Source: Rhodoferax ferrireducens (GTDB taxonomy: Bacteria > Pseudomonadota > Gammaproteobacteria > Burkholderiales > Burkholderiaceae_C). From it: 64,000 bases of DNA. The stretch lies in the NCBI RefSeq assembly GCF_003347515.1, contig NZ_QEII01000256.1, positions 82,328-146,327 on the forward strand, written 5' to 3'. Shown here piece after piece: positions 39,645-47,996 of this stretch. A model generated the notes under the pieces. That model did no database searches. It saw only the letters and a list, made by a program, of their open reading frames with translations, and had not been told where the DNA came from. The position numbers and the translations under genes are program-made. Position 1 is the first letter of the stretch. Each line of letters opens with the position of its first letter.

Positions 39645-42401
39645 CTAAGCGTTCAGCGGCGGATGCACCTCCGCGCCAGATTGACCCAGCAATCTGACCG
39701 CTGCCTGCACAATGCTTGCCGCATCCACCCCGAAGAAGGCACGCAAAGCAGCCCGTGTGTCGCTACGGCCAAAACCATCGGTACCCAGCGTGACGTACTT
39801 GCGTCCCTCCGGCAGATAGGCCCGCACGCTCTCCGGCACGGCACGAACATAGTCGGTCGCGGCGATGATGGGCCCGCTACTGCTGGCCAGCTGCTGCGCG
39901 ATGAAGGGGCTCTGGCTTGCGGCACCGTCGCGTGCCAGCTCACTCCAGCTGGTCACACTGAACACGTCCACCGCCACACCCTGGCTGGCCAGCAGCTGCG
40001 CGGCCTTGATGACTTCGGTCAGAATCGCGCCGGAGCCCAGCAAGCTGATTTCTTGATGTGTTTTAGTGCTCTGGCCCTCGTCCAATATGCGTGGATAGCT
40101 GCCAAACTTATAGCACCCACGAATCACATCCTGCGCCACGCCCTCCGGCAAGGTCGGCTGGGCGTAGTTCTCGTTCATCATGGTGACGTAGTAGAAAACG
40201 TCTTTTTGTTCCACCAGCATCTCGCGCATGCCGTGGTCGATGATGACGGCCAGTTCACCGGCAAACGCCGGGTCATAGGCCTTGCAGTTGGGGATGGTGG
40301 CGGCCATCAGGTGGCTGGTGCCGTCCTGGTGCTGCAGGCCCTCGCCGCCCAGCGTGGTGCGGCCCGACGTGGCGCCGAGCAAAAAGCCGCGCGCGCGCTG
40401 ATCGGCGGCGGCCCAGATGGCATCGCCGACGCGCTGGAAGCCGAACATGGAGTAGTAAATGTAGAAGGGCAACATGGCCAGGCCATGCACGCTGTAGCTG
40501 GTGCTGGCCGCCGTCCAGCTGGCCAGGGCGCCGGCCTCGGAGATGCCCTCCTCCAGGATCTGGCCGTCCATGGCTTCGCGGTAGCTCAGCACCGAGCCGA
40601 TGTCCTCCGGTGCGTAGCGCTGGCCGACGCTGGAGTAGATGCCGACCTGCTTGAACAGATTGGCCATGCCAAAGGTGCGCGCTTCATCGGCCACGATGGG
40701 CACGATGCGCTGGCCCAGGGTCGAGTCCTTGAGCAGATTGCCCAGCATGCGCACAAAGGCCATGGTGGTGCTCATCTCCTTGCCATCGGCCTCCAAGGCA
40801 AACTTGGCGTAGCTCGTGATCTCCGGCACCGGCACCGGCGCGCAGGTGGTGTAGCGCTTGGGCAGGTAGCCACCCAATTTCTGGCGCTGCGCGTGCAGGT
40901 ATTGCATCTCGGGGCTGTCCGCTGGTGGCTGGTAGAAACTCAGCGAGGTGACTTGTTCGTCCGTCAGCGGCAACTGGAAGCGGTTGCGAAAGGCGATCAG
41001 GTCGGTCTCGTCAAACTTCTTCTGACTGTGCGTGGTCATCTTGCCCTGCCCCGCGCTGCCCATGCCGTAGCCCTTCTTGGTGTGGGCGAGTATCACCGTG
41101 GGTTGGCCCGTGTGCCGGGCGGCAGCGGCATAAGCGGCGTAAATCTTCACCATGTCGTGGCCACCGCGTTTGAGACGGTCAATCTGCTCGTCGGTCATGC
41201 CTTGCGCCAGATGGGCCAGGGCCTCGTTCTGGCCAAAGAAGGTTTCGCGGTTGTAGCGCCCGTCCTTGGCGGCAAAGGTCTGCATCTGGCCGTCCACGGT
41301 GTTGGCAAAGGCTTTGGCCAGGGCGCCGCTCACGTCACGCGCGAACAGGCCATCCCAGTCGCTGCCCCACACCAGCTTGATGACGTTCCAGCCGGCGCCG
41401 ACAAACAGCTGCTCCAGCTCGTCGATGATGCGGCCATTGCCGCGCACCGGGCCGTCGAGCCGCTGCAGGTTGCAGTTGACGACCCACACCAGGTTGTCCA
41501 GCTTTTCACGCGCCGCCAGGGTGAGCGCACTCATGCTCTCGGGCTCATCCATCTCGCCGTCGCCAAACACGCCCCACACTTTTCGGCCTGAGCAATCCAG
41601 CAGCTGGCGGTGGGTGAGGTAATGCATGAAGCGCGCGTGGTAGATCGAGCTGATCGGGCCGATGCCCATGGAGCCGGTGGGAAACTGCCAGAAGTCGGGC
41701 ATCAGATACGGATGCGGATAGCTGCACAGGCCGCGTGCGCCCTCTCCCGTGGTGGCGGCCGGTGCCGTCAGCTCCTGGCGGTAATAGCTCAAGTCCTCGA
41801 CATTGAGCCGGCCTTCCAGGTAGGCCCGCGCATACACGCCCGGTGAGCTGTGCGGCTGGAAGAACACCAGGTCGCCCAGACTGGCCCCCACGCTTGCCAC
41901 TTCGTGTGCTGCGCTGCCCCCCAAGGGGGCTGTTTCACCTTGGGGCGGCCCGGCGGTGAAACTGGCCGCCCCTGCGCCTTCGCTGCGCGCACGAAAGAAA
42001 TGGTTGTAGCCGGTCTCGAACAGATCGGCCGCGCTGGCGTAGCTGGCGATGTGGCCGCCCAGTTCGCCGTAGGCCTGATTGGCCCGCACCACCATGGCCA
42101 GCGCGTTCCAGCGCACCAGTGAAGCCAGACGCTCCTCCATCGCCAGGTCGCCGGGGAAGACCGGTTGGCGATCCACCGGAATGGTGTTGACATAGGGCGT
42201 GCCGCGTGCCGGCTGCCAGCCGATCTTCGGGTCGCGGCCCATCGCGTCCAGCATGTCGAGAATTTGCCGCGTGCGCTCGGGGCCGGAGGCCTGCAGCAGC
42301 GACAGCAGCGCGTCGCGCCATTCGGCGCTTTCCCGGGGGTCTGGATCGATGGCTTCCAGGGATTGGGCGATGGATTGAGGCGAGGCGGTTTGCTGTTGCA
42401 T
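39645..42401 (-). CDS. mdeB: Homodimeric PDH-type E1, probable MdeB (2-oxobutyrate dehydrogenase E1)
   Basis: A 918-residue thiamine-dependent E1 of the AceE family (YVNTIPVDRQPVFPGD; GDGEMDEPESMSAL thiamine-binding region; HTKKGYGMG). True aceE is normally followed by aceF and an E3 gene; here neither is present, and a divergent Lrp-type regulator sits upstream. That is the layout of Pseudomonas putida mdeR-mdeB, whose E1 acts on 2-oxobutyrate. The adjacent ACC deaminase makes 2-oxobutyrate, so I favour MdeB, but housekeeping PDH cannot be excluded from sequence alone. Residues about 139-172 are an in-frame insertion of a GC-rich structured repeat between FFRAR and GDLVFF, where relatives have only a few residues. 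Confidence 0.75.
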   Translation of the reverse strand: MQQQTASPQSIAQSLEAIDPDPRESAEWRDALLSLLQASGPERTRQILDMLDAMGRDPKIGWQPARGTPYVNTIPVDRQPVFPGDLAMEERLASLVRWNALAMVVRANQAYGELGGHIASYASAADLFETGYNHFFRARSEGAGAASFTAGPPQGETAPLGGSAAHEVASVGASLGDLVFFQPHSSPGVYARAYLEGRLNVEDLSYYRQELTAPAATTGEGARGLCSYPHPYLMPDFWQFPTGSMGIGPISSIYHARFMHYLTHRQLLDCSGRKVWGVFGDGEMDEPESMSALTLAAREKLDNLVWVVNCNLQRLDGPVRGNGRIIDELEQLFVGAGWNVIKLVWGSDWDGLFARDVSGALAKAFANTVDGQMQTFAAKDGRYNRETFFGQNEALAHLAQGMTDEQIDRLKRGGHDMVKIYAAYAAAARHTGQPTVILAHTKKGYGMGSAGQGKMTTHSQKKFDETDLIAFRNRFQLPLTDEQVTSLSFYQPPADSPEMQYLHAQRQKLGGYLPKRYTTCAPVPVPEITSYAKFALEADGKEMSTTMAFVRMLGNLLKDSTLGQRIVPIVADEARTFGMANLFKQVGIYSSVGQRYAPEDIGSVLSYREAMDGQILEEGISEAGALASWTAASTSYSVHGLAMLPFYIYYSMFGFQRVGDAIWAAADQRARGFLLGATSGRTTLGGEGLQHQDGTSHLMAATIPNCKAYDPAFAGELAVIIDHGMREMLVEQKDVFYYVTMMNENYAQPTLPEGVAQDVIRGCYKFGSYPRILDEGQSTKTHQEISLLGSGAILTEVIKAAQLLASQGVAVDVFSVTSWSELARDGAASQSPFIAQQLASSSGPIIAATDYVRAVPESVRAYLPEGRKYVTLGTDGFGRSDTRAALRAFFGVDAASIVQAAVRLLGQSGAEVHPPLNA
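41905..41985. repeat. GC-rich structured repeat inserted in frame in the E1 gene
   Basis: Contains three perfect stems: GCCCCC/GGGGGC (41916-41930), GTTTCACC/GGTGAAAC (41932-41962) and GGGGCGGCC/GGCCGCCCC (41942-41972). The last two are mutually exclusive. The 17-bp core CTTGGGGCGGCCCGGCG (41939-41955) recurs exactly at 56290-56306 inside hutU, with the same upstream C-run/G-run hairpin 8-9 nt before it. Element boundaries are estimated from where protein similarity to the family should be lost. Confidence 0.75.
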
Positions 42402-42491
42402 GGTGGAGGTCGCTATAAGGGTGTCAATACAGTCATCACTGTAAAATCATTTCATCGGCATAAGCAGCCGAATCAGATGGCAAATTTATCT

Positions 42492-42516
42492 TATTGCGGC
42501 ATATTCTGCTGCAATA
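42492..42516. promoter_or_regulatory. 25-bp near-perfect palindrome, candidate Lrp-family operator
   Basis: Left arm TATTGCGGCA (42492-42501), 5-bp spacer, right arm TGCTGCAATA (42507-42516); nine of ten positions pair. It sits 18 bp upstream of the regulator ATG and 90 bp upstream of the E1 gene, in the 133-bp divergent gap. Its ATTGC/GCAAT ends recur in the acdR-acdS gap at 43500-43527. Confidence 0.6.
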
Positions 42517-42534
42517 CAAGACTTCAAAAGCACA

Positions 42535-42996
42535 ATGGAAATTGACAGCACCGACCTGAAGATACTCAACGAACTGCAGGCCGACGCCAGCCTGTCGAAC
42601 GTGGCGCTGGCGCAGCGGGTTCACCTCTCGCCCTCACCGTGCTTGGCGCGGGTTCGTGCGCTGGAGGCCAAAGGAGTCATCCGCCAGTACGTGGCCCTGC
42701 TCGACGCGCAGCAACTGGGGCTGCACCTGAATGTTTTCATTTCCATCAGCCTCAAGCAGCAGAGCCGCAAGGCGCTGCAGGCGTTTGAAGAACGTATTTG
42801 CCTGCGCGACGAGGTCATGGAGTGTTACCTGATGACCGGCGATGCGGACTACCTGATCCGCGTCGCCATCGCCGACATGCCCTCGCTTGAGCGCTTCATC
42901 CTGGAGCAGTTGTCGCCGATCGCGCAGATCGAGAAGATCCGCTCCAGCTTCGCACTCAAACAGGTCAGGTACAAGACGGCCTTGCCACTGGGCTAA
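42535..42996 (+). CDS. Lrp/AsnC-family regulator, MdeR/BkdR-like
   Basis: A 153-residue transcription factor: N-terminal winged HTH (STDLKILNELQADASLSNVALAQRV; recognition region SPSPCLARVRAL) and C-terminal RAM ligand domain. The motifs MECYLMTGDADYLIRV and RSSFALKQVRYKTALPL are those of the BkdR/MdeR branch, which activates catabolic keto-acid dehydrogenase genes. It is divergent from the MdeB-like E1 and convergent with acdR (4-bp gap). The near-perfect palindrome at 42492-42516 is its likely binding site. The effector (methionine, ACC or 2-oxobutyrate?) cannot be read from sequence. Confidence 0.88.
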   Translation: MEIDSTDLKILNELQADASLSNVALAQRVHLSPSPCLARVRALEAKGVIRQYVALLDAQQLGLHLNVFISISLKQQSRKALQAFEERICLRDEVMECYLMTGDADYLIRVAIADMPSLERFILEQLSPIAQIEKIRSSFALKQVRYKTALPLG

Positions 42997-43000
42997 AACC

Positions 43001-43510
43001 TCAAATCGGAATCTGGGTCGTCGAGAGCACTTCCTTGAGCACCATGAAAGAACGAATCTGGCGCACCCCCGGCAGATAGAGCAATTGCTCCGCGTGAAGC
43101 CGGTTGTAGCTCTCGCTATTCTCGGTGCGCACGAGCATGAAGTAGTCGAACTCGCCGGTAACGACATGGCACTCCATGCAACCCGAAATCTTGGCCGCCG
43201 ACTTCTCGAACGCGGCGAAAGAATCCGGCGTCGATCGGTCAAGTACCACCCCGATCAGCACCAGCATCCCGGCACCGAGTGCCTTGGCATTCAACAACGC
43301 CACCGTCGAGCTGATCAGTCCAGACGACTTCAAACGCTCGACCCGGCGCAGACATGCCGCCGGACTTAAATGAACCTTGGCCGCGAGCGCGACATTGGAC
43401 ATGGACGCATCACGCTGCAGCGCGCGAAGAATCGCCTTGTCGGTGCGATCGAGTTCATCTGACGAGGATGCCGAAGCCTTGGAAACAAAACGCACTTTTA
43501 TTGCTTTCAA
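43001..43510 (-). CDS. acdR: AcdR, Lrp-family regulator of ACC deaminase
   Basis: A 169-residue Lrp/AsnC-type regulator transcribed divergently from acdS, the arrangement described for Pseudomonas and Variovorax acdR, where the Lrp-like protein controls acdS in response to ACC. HTH in LDRTDKAILRALQRDASMSN and LSPAACLRRVERLKSSG; RAM domain with MECHVVTGEFDYFMLVRT. No ATG is available near the N-terminus: the reading used starts at a TTG (43510), and a GTG at 43495 is a credible alternative. The ATTGC-N18-GCAAT dyad (43500-43527) overlaps the first codons, consistent with autoregulation. Confidence 0.88.
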   Translation of the reverse strand: MKAIKVRFVSKASASSSDELDRTDKAILRALQRDASMSNVALAAKVHLSPAACLRRVERLKSSGLISSTVALLNAKALGAGMLVLIGVVLDRSTPDSFAAFEKSAAKISGCMECHVVTGEFDYFMLVRTENSESYNRLHAEQLLYLPGVRQIRSFMVLKEVLSTTQIPI

Positions 43511-43527
43511 TATAAATTGAGTGCAAT
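43500..43527. promoter_or_regulatory. Nested dyad in the acdR-acdS control region
   Basis: ATTGC (43500-43504) pairs with GCAAT (43523-43527), enclosing CAAT-ATAA-ATTG (43508-43519). It overlaps the proposed acdR start. The remaining 43528-43703 stretch is A/T-rich and should contain the acdS promoter; I could not identify convincing -35/-10 boxes. Confidence 0.4.
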
Positions 43528-43716
43528 TATGAGAAGAATTTAAATAATTTCATAAATAACAAGTGTGCAAATCACAAATAACTTGCAACCAAGTTAATCC
43601 AACTTCCAACTAACATTTGTCCATCGTCAACGCCGATGAAAGTTAGTTTGAATATGCCCTCCTTATTCGCCAGCTTCGACGCGTGGACACAGATCATTTC
43701 CACAGGAGCAACGCCC

Positions 43717-44733
43717 ATGAATCTCAAGCAATTTCCCCGTCACTCACTGACCTTCGGCCCGACGCCGATTCAGCCACTCAAACGCTTGAGTGCGCATCTG
43801 GGCGGCAAGGTCGATCTGTACGCCAAGCGCGAGGACTGCAATAGCGGCCTGGCCTTCGGTGGCAACAAGACACGCAAGCTGGAGTACCTGATTCCCGAGG
43901 CACTTGCCCAAGGCTGCGACACGCTGGTCTCCATCGGTGGCATCCAGTCGAACCAGACGCGCCAGGTGGCGGCCGTTGCGGCCCATCTGGGCATGAAGTG
44001 CGTGCTGGTGCAAGAGAACTGGGTGAACTACTCGGACGCCGTTTACGACCGTGTCGGCAACATCGAAATGTCGCGCATCATGGGCGCCGACGTGCGCCTG
44101 GACGCCGCCGGGTTCGACATCGGCATTCGCCCGAGCTGGGAACAGGCCATGGACGACGTGCGCAAAGCCGGTGGCAAGCCCTTCCCGATTCCTGCGGGAT
44201 GCTCCGAGCATCCGCTGGGTGGCCTGGGCTTCGTCGGCTTCGCCGAAGAAGTGCGCCAGCAGGAGGCCGAGCTGGGCTTCAAGTTTGACTACATTGTTGT
44301 CTGCTCGGTCACCGGCAGCACCCAGGCCGGCATGGTCGTGGGCTTTGCGGCAGACGGCCGCGCCGACCGGGTGATCGGCATCGATGCTTCGGCCAAACCC
44401 GTGCAGACCAAGGCGCAGATTCTGCGCATCGCGCAAAACACCGCCCAGCTGGTTGAGTTGGGGCGTGACATAACGGACAAGGATGTGGTGCTGGACACCC
44501 GCTATGGCGGGCCCGAGTACGGTTTGCCCAATGAAGGCACGATGGAGGCCATCCGCCTGTGCGCCCGGCAGGAAGGCATGCTGACCGACCCCGTCTATGA
44601 AGGCAAGTCCATGCACGGAATGATCGATATGGTTCGCAAGGAAGAGTTTCCGCGCGGGTCCAAGGTGCTGTACGCCCATCTGGGCGGCGTACCGGCCCTC
44701 AACGCCTACAGCTTCCTGTTTCGCAACGGTTAA
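43717..44733 (+). CDS. acdS: 1-aminocyclopropane-1-carboxylate (ACC) deaminase
   Basis: PLP enzyme that opens the cyclopropane ring of ACC, the ethylene precursor of plants, giving 2-oxobutyrate and ammonia. From the ATG at 43717 (AGGAG at 43704-43708) the protein has 338 residues, the exact family length. All residues used to separate ACC deaminase from D-cysteine desulfhydrase are present: Lys51 (GGNKTRK), Ser78 (GIQSNQ), Tyr268, Tyr294-Glu295 (DPVYEGK) and Leu322. It heads an operon with a Bug-type binding protein (20 bp later) and an amidase, an unusual association. Its product is the proposed substrate of the MdeB-like E1. Confidence 0.97.
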   Translation: MNLKQFPRHSLTFGPTPIQPLKRLSAHLGGKVDLYAKREDCNSGLAFGGNKTRKLEYLIPEALAQGCDTLVSIGGIQSNQTRQVAAVAAHLGMKCVLVQENWVNYSDAVYDRVGNIEMSRIMGADVRLDAAGFDIGIRPSWEQAMDDVRKAGGKPFPIPAGCSEHPLGGLGFVGFAEEVRQQEAELGFKFDYIVVCSVTGSTQAGMVVGFAADGRADRVIGIDASAKPVQTKAQILRIAQNTAQLVELGRDITDKDVVLDTRYGGPEYGLPNEGTMEAIRLCARQEGMLTDPVYEGKSMHGMIDMVRKEEFPRGSKVLYAHLGGVPALNAYSFLFRNG

Positions 44734-44753
44734 CCCTTGAAACGGTGGACGAC

Positions 44754-45737
44754 ATGATGAAACCGAATCCTCCAAACCTCGCCGTACTCACTGCAGCCCT
44801 GCTCTGTCTGGCGCCATGGCAAGACGCGCTTGCGCAAAGCTATCCCTCGAAGCCCATCCAGTTGGTCATCCCTTTTCCACCCGGAGGGGCGACCGACATC
44901 GTGGGCAGACTCGTCGGCAAGAAGATGGGTGAGCGCCTGGGCCAGCCCGTGGTGATCGAAAACAAGGGCGGTGCCGGCACCATTGTGGGCGCGACCTATG
45001 TTGCCAACGCAGCCGCCGACGGCTACACACTGCTGATCAGTTCGGGGTCCACCTTCACGGTCAACCCCGCGCTCAACTCCAAGCTGCCCTACGACCCGGT
45101 CAAAAGTTTTGAGCCGCTTGGGATGGTGGCACGCGTTCCGCTGATTTTGATTGCCAACCGCGACGTGCCGGTCAACAACCTGAAGCAGCTGATCGCTTCG
45201 GTACACAGCACGCCGGACAAATACGTCTACGGCTCGTTTGGCGCGGGTACCACGGGTCATTTTGCGGGCGAGCTGATGTGGAATGCGGTCGGCGTCAAGC
45301 TGATGCATATCCCTTACAAAGGCAGCGCACCGGCCATGACCGACTTGATCGGGGGCCAGATTCCTTTCACCATCGACACCGTGGCCGCCTCTTTGCCGCA
45401 GCTGAAAACGGGCAAGATCAAGGCCATCGCCGTGACCGGTGCCACGCGCGCAACGCAGTTGCCCGAGGTACCGACGGTGGCGGAAAGCGGATTTCCGGGC
45501 TTTTCCGCCGACTCCTGGCTCGCCGTGGTGGCGCCACGCGGCCTGGCGAGCGAGGCGAAGGCAAAACTCCAAAAGGCCTTGGCTGAAACCATGGCCGACG
45601 CCGAGATTCGCGACAAGCTCATCGCCAATGGCCTGCAGCCCGCCTACGAGACAGCCGCTGCGGTAGCCGCGCGGATCGACGATGAACTTCCACGCATGCG
45701 CGCTGTGGCACAGCGTGCCAATATCCGGATGGAGTGA
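44754..45737 (+). CDS. Bug-family (tripartite tricarboxylate transport) substrate-binding protein
   Basis: A 327-residue periplasmic binding protein. Signal peptide (LAVLTAALLCLAPWQDALAQ) and then the typical Bug opening YPSKPIQLVIPFPPGGATDIVGRLV; further family motifs are IENKGGAGTIVGA and DGYTLLISSGST. No tctA/tctB membrane genes are in the window, so it is an orphan binding protein, as is common in Burkholderiales. It lies between acdS and the amidase and its stop is 2 bp from the amidase ATG. The ligand is unknown; Bug proteins usually bind carboxylates or amides. A GTG at 44745 is an alternative start. Confidence 0.9.
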   Translation: MMKPNPPNLAVLTAALLCLAPWQDALAQSYPSKPIQLVIPFPPGGATDIVGRLVGKKMGERLGQPVVIENKGGAGTIVGATYVANAAADGYTLLISSGSTFTVNPALNSKLPYDPVKSFEPLGMVARVPLILIANRDVPVNNLKQLIASVHSTPDKYVYGSFGAGTTGHFAGELMWNAVGVKLMHIPYKGSAPAMTDLIGGQIPFTIDTVAASLPQLKTGKIKAIAVTGATRATQLPEVPTVAESGFPGFSADSWLAVVAPRGLASEAKAKLQKALAETMADAEIRDKLIANGLQPAYETAAAVAARIDDELPRMRAVAQRANIRME

Positions 45738-45739
45738 AC

Positions 45740-47269
45740 ATGACAACTGACAGCAGCCTGGTGGCCCTGACCGCCGTTGAACTCCGGCGGCTGATCGGGA
45801 GCGGGCAGATTTCTCCGGTTGAATTGCTCGAAGCCTGCATCGCGCGCATTGAGGCGGTGAACCCCTTCGTCAATGCCGTCACGGCCACCTGCTTTGAGCG
45901 CGCACGCCGAGAGGCCAAAACGGCCGAACGCGCGGTGCTCGAAGGTCGCCCTCTGGGCTTGCTGCATGGCCTGCCCATGGGCGTGAAAGACCTGGAGGCG
46001 ACTCAGGGCCTGCTCACCACGCTGGGCTCACCGCTCTACCGAAACCACGTCCCTGTGGCCGACAACCTGCTCGTGGCCCGTTTGCGTGCCGCGGGTGCGA
46101 TCGTCGTCGGCAAGACCAACGTGCCCGAACTGGGCGCCGGCGCGAACACACGCAATGTGGTCTGGGGCGCCACCGGCAATCCCTTTGCCCCCCGGCTCAA
46201 CGCCGGCGGCTCATCGGGTGGCTCGGCGGCGGCGCTGGCCTGCGACATGCTTCCGGTATGCACCGGTTCCGACACCGGCGGCTCGCTGCGCATTCCGGCC
46301 GCCTTGTGCGGCGTGGTCGGGTTTCGGCCTTCGCCCGGCCTGGTGCCGAGTTCGCGCAAGCCGCTCGGCTGGACCCCGATCTCGGTGGTCGGTCCGATGG
46401 GGCGCACCGTCGCCGATGCCTGTCTGCAACTGGCCGCCTCAGCGGGCGCGTCAGTGGACGATCCGCTGAGCTATCCGCTGGACCCGGCGAGTTTCCTGCT
46501 GCCGCCAGCCGTCGACCTTGGCGCCCTGCGCGTTGGCTGGACCGAAGACTTCGGTGCCTGCGATGTCGACGCCCCGATCCGTAAGGTATTTCGCGACAAG
46601 ATCAGCGCCATGAAGCACCTGTTTCGCAGTTGCGACGAGATCAAGCCCGAACTGGGGGACGTGCATCGCTGCTTTGACGTGCTGCGCGCCGAGGCCTTTG
46701 TTGCCGGCACCCGCGATGCCTACGAACGCGACCCGACTAGCCTCGGACCCAACACGCGGGCCAACTTTGAGATCGGCGCCGCGATGAGCCTGCTCGACAG
46801 CGCCTGGGCGCAGGCGGAGCAAACACGCATCCTCGCCCGCTTCCATGCCGCGATGGCCGACTATGACCTGATCCTCGCGCCGACCACACCGATGTCACCG
46901 TTCCCCTGGACCACGCTGTATGCCGATACCGTGGATGGCAAGCCGCAGAGCAACTACTACCGTTGGCTGGCACTCACCTACGTGGTCACGCTGAGCACCT
47001 TGCCCGCACTCAGCCTGCCCTGCGGGCTCGACCATGCCGGCATGCCCTTCGGTCTGCAATTGATCGGACATTTCCGCGCGGATCAGCAGGTGCTTGGCGC
47101 CGCTGCGGCCCTGGAGCAGGCCTTTGCTGGGTCTACCGAGCTGCAGCGGCCGCGTCCCGCGCTTGAGCGTTTACGCAGCGTTGAGCCGTCTCTAACTTCG
47201 ATCGTCACGGCGCCTCCCGGTCCGGGCGGTGGCGCTGGCGACACCGCGGTCTTGACGTCCGCGGCCTAG
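45740..47269 (+). CDS. Amidase-signature family hydrolase
   Basis: A 509-residue amidase with the complete Ser-cisSer-Lys machinery: Lys in PMGVKDLEAT, cis-Ser in GGSSGGSAAALA and nucleophile Ser in GSDTGGSLRIPAALCG. The C-terminus has a poorly conserved Gly/Ala/Pro tail. Family members cleave indoleacetamide, allophanate, aryl amides and others, and the substrate is not apparent. Translationally coupled to the Bug protein and third in the acdS operon, so a conjugate of ACC (for example N-malonyl-ACC) is one testable guess. ATG at 45740 follows GGAG at 45731-45734. Confidence 0.88.
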   Translation: MTTDSSLVALTAVELRRLIGSGQISPVELLEACIARIEAVNPFVNAVTATCFERARREAKTAERAVLEGRPLGLLHGLPMGVKDLEATQGLLTTLGSPLYRNHVPVADNLLVARLRAAGAIVVGKTNVPELGAGANTRNVVWGATGNPFAPRLNAGGSSGGSAAALACDMLPVCTGSDTGGSLRIPAALCGVVGFRPSPGLVPSSRKPLGWTPISVVGPMGRTVADACLQLAASAGASVDDPLSYPLDPASFLLPPAVDLGALRVGWTEDFGACDVDAPIRKVFRDKISAMKHLFRSCDEIKPELGDVHRCFDVLRAEAFVAGTRDAYERDPTSLGPNTRANFEIGAAMSLLDSAWAQAEQTRILARFHAAMADYDLILAPTTPMSPFPWTTLYADTVDGKPQSNYYRWLALTYVVTLSTLPALSLPCGLDHAGMPFGLQLIGHFRADQQVLGAAAALEQAFAGSTELQRPRPALERLRSVEPSLTSIVTAPPGPGGGAGDTAVLTSAA

Positions 47270-47286
47270 TCGTCCGCCCGGCAGGC

Positions 47287-47751
47287 TCATTCAACGGGCA
47301 CGTAAAGCCCGATCTTGATGGAGTCCAGCACCACGTTGGTGTTGATGCGCGTGATCTGCGGGTTTTCCGCCATCAAACGCTCCGTGATCATGTCGTACTC
47401 TTTCACGTTCTCAGCGGTGATGATCATCATCAGGTCGACATTGCCCGTCACGTAATAGATCTGCTGGACTTCCGGCCGGGTCTCAGCCCAGCGGCGGATG
47501 CGTGGCAGGGATTCATAATTTTCCCGAATCTCCAAGCCGGCGATGAAGGTCATGGGTCGCCCGACAGCGTGGTTGTCAACGATGGCGACTTCGGCGGTAA
47601 TGATTTTCTCGCTGCGCATGCGCCTGAGTCGGCGCTGAACCGCAGAGGCCGACAACCCGACGCGCTCGGCAATCACCTCGGCGTTGACGTGGCAGTCGTG
47701 CTGCACGAGCGCAAGGATTTTTCGATCAAAACTATCCAGTGATGTGTCCAT
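47287..47751 (-). CDS. Lrp/AsnC-family transcriptional regulator
   Basis: A 154-residue regulator with N-terminal HTH (LDSFDRKILALVQHDCHVNA; LSASAVQRRLRRMRSEK) and a RAM domain (YYVTGNVDLMMIITAENVKEYD). It is divergent from the ABC-transporter operon across 245 bp. A GGTGC-N8-GCACC dyad at 47752-47769 lies directly upstream of its ATG and is a plausible autoregulatory site. It is the third Lrp-family gene in 5 kb and is distinct in sequence from the other two. Confidence 0.88.
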   Translation of the reverse strand: MDTSLDSFDRKILALVQHDCHVNAEVIAERVGLSASAVQRRLRRMRSEKIITAEVAIVDNHAVGRPMTFIAGLEIRENYESLPRIRRWAETRPEVQQIYYVTGNVDLMMIITAENVKEYDMITERLMAENPQITRINTNVVLDSIKIGLYVPVE

Positions 47752-47996
47752 GGTGCAATTTTAGGCACCTGTCCACCTGCACCATGGCGCCGATTTTCGG
47801 CACAAACCAGGCCGCGTTCGCCGCCGCACACCAAAACAGCCCGAAATTCGCCGCCTGGCTGCAATCACCTCGCTGATACTTTCCTTGTCTGAATCGAGCG
47901 CACACGCGTCGCAACCCATCAACAAGGGCTGCACCTCTGTGCGTCGATACACTCATCAACTTTTAAGCCCGCCCCCTACAGAAGAAAGACATCCTG
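47752..47996. promoter_or_regulatory. Divergent control region, Lrp-type regulator / ABC operon
   Basis: 245 bp without a credible gene. It contains the dyad GGTGC (47752-47756) / GCACC (47765-47769) at the regulator end. The rest is of average GC and I see no convincing -35/-10 pair, riboswitch-like structure or further repeat. Confidence 0.4.

Noticed and set aside
39642..41591. Long plus-strand open frame opposite the E1 gene
   Set aside because: Antisense shadow of the E1 coding region; no recognisable domain.
39645..42401. Housekeeping pyruvate dehydrogenase aceE as the firm call for the E1 gene
   Set aside because: No aceF or PDH-type E3 next to it and an Lrp-type regulator is divergent; MdeB is preferred but not proven.
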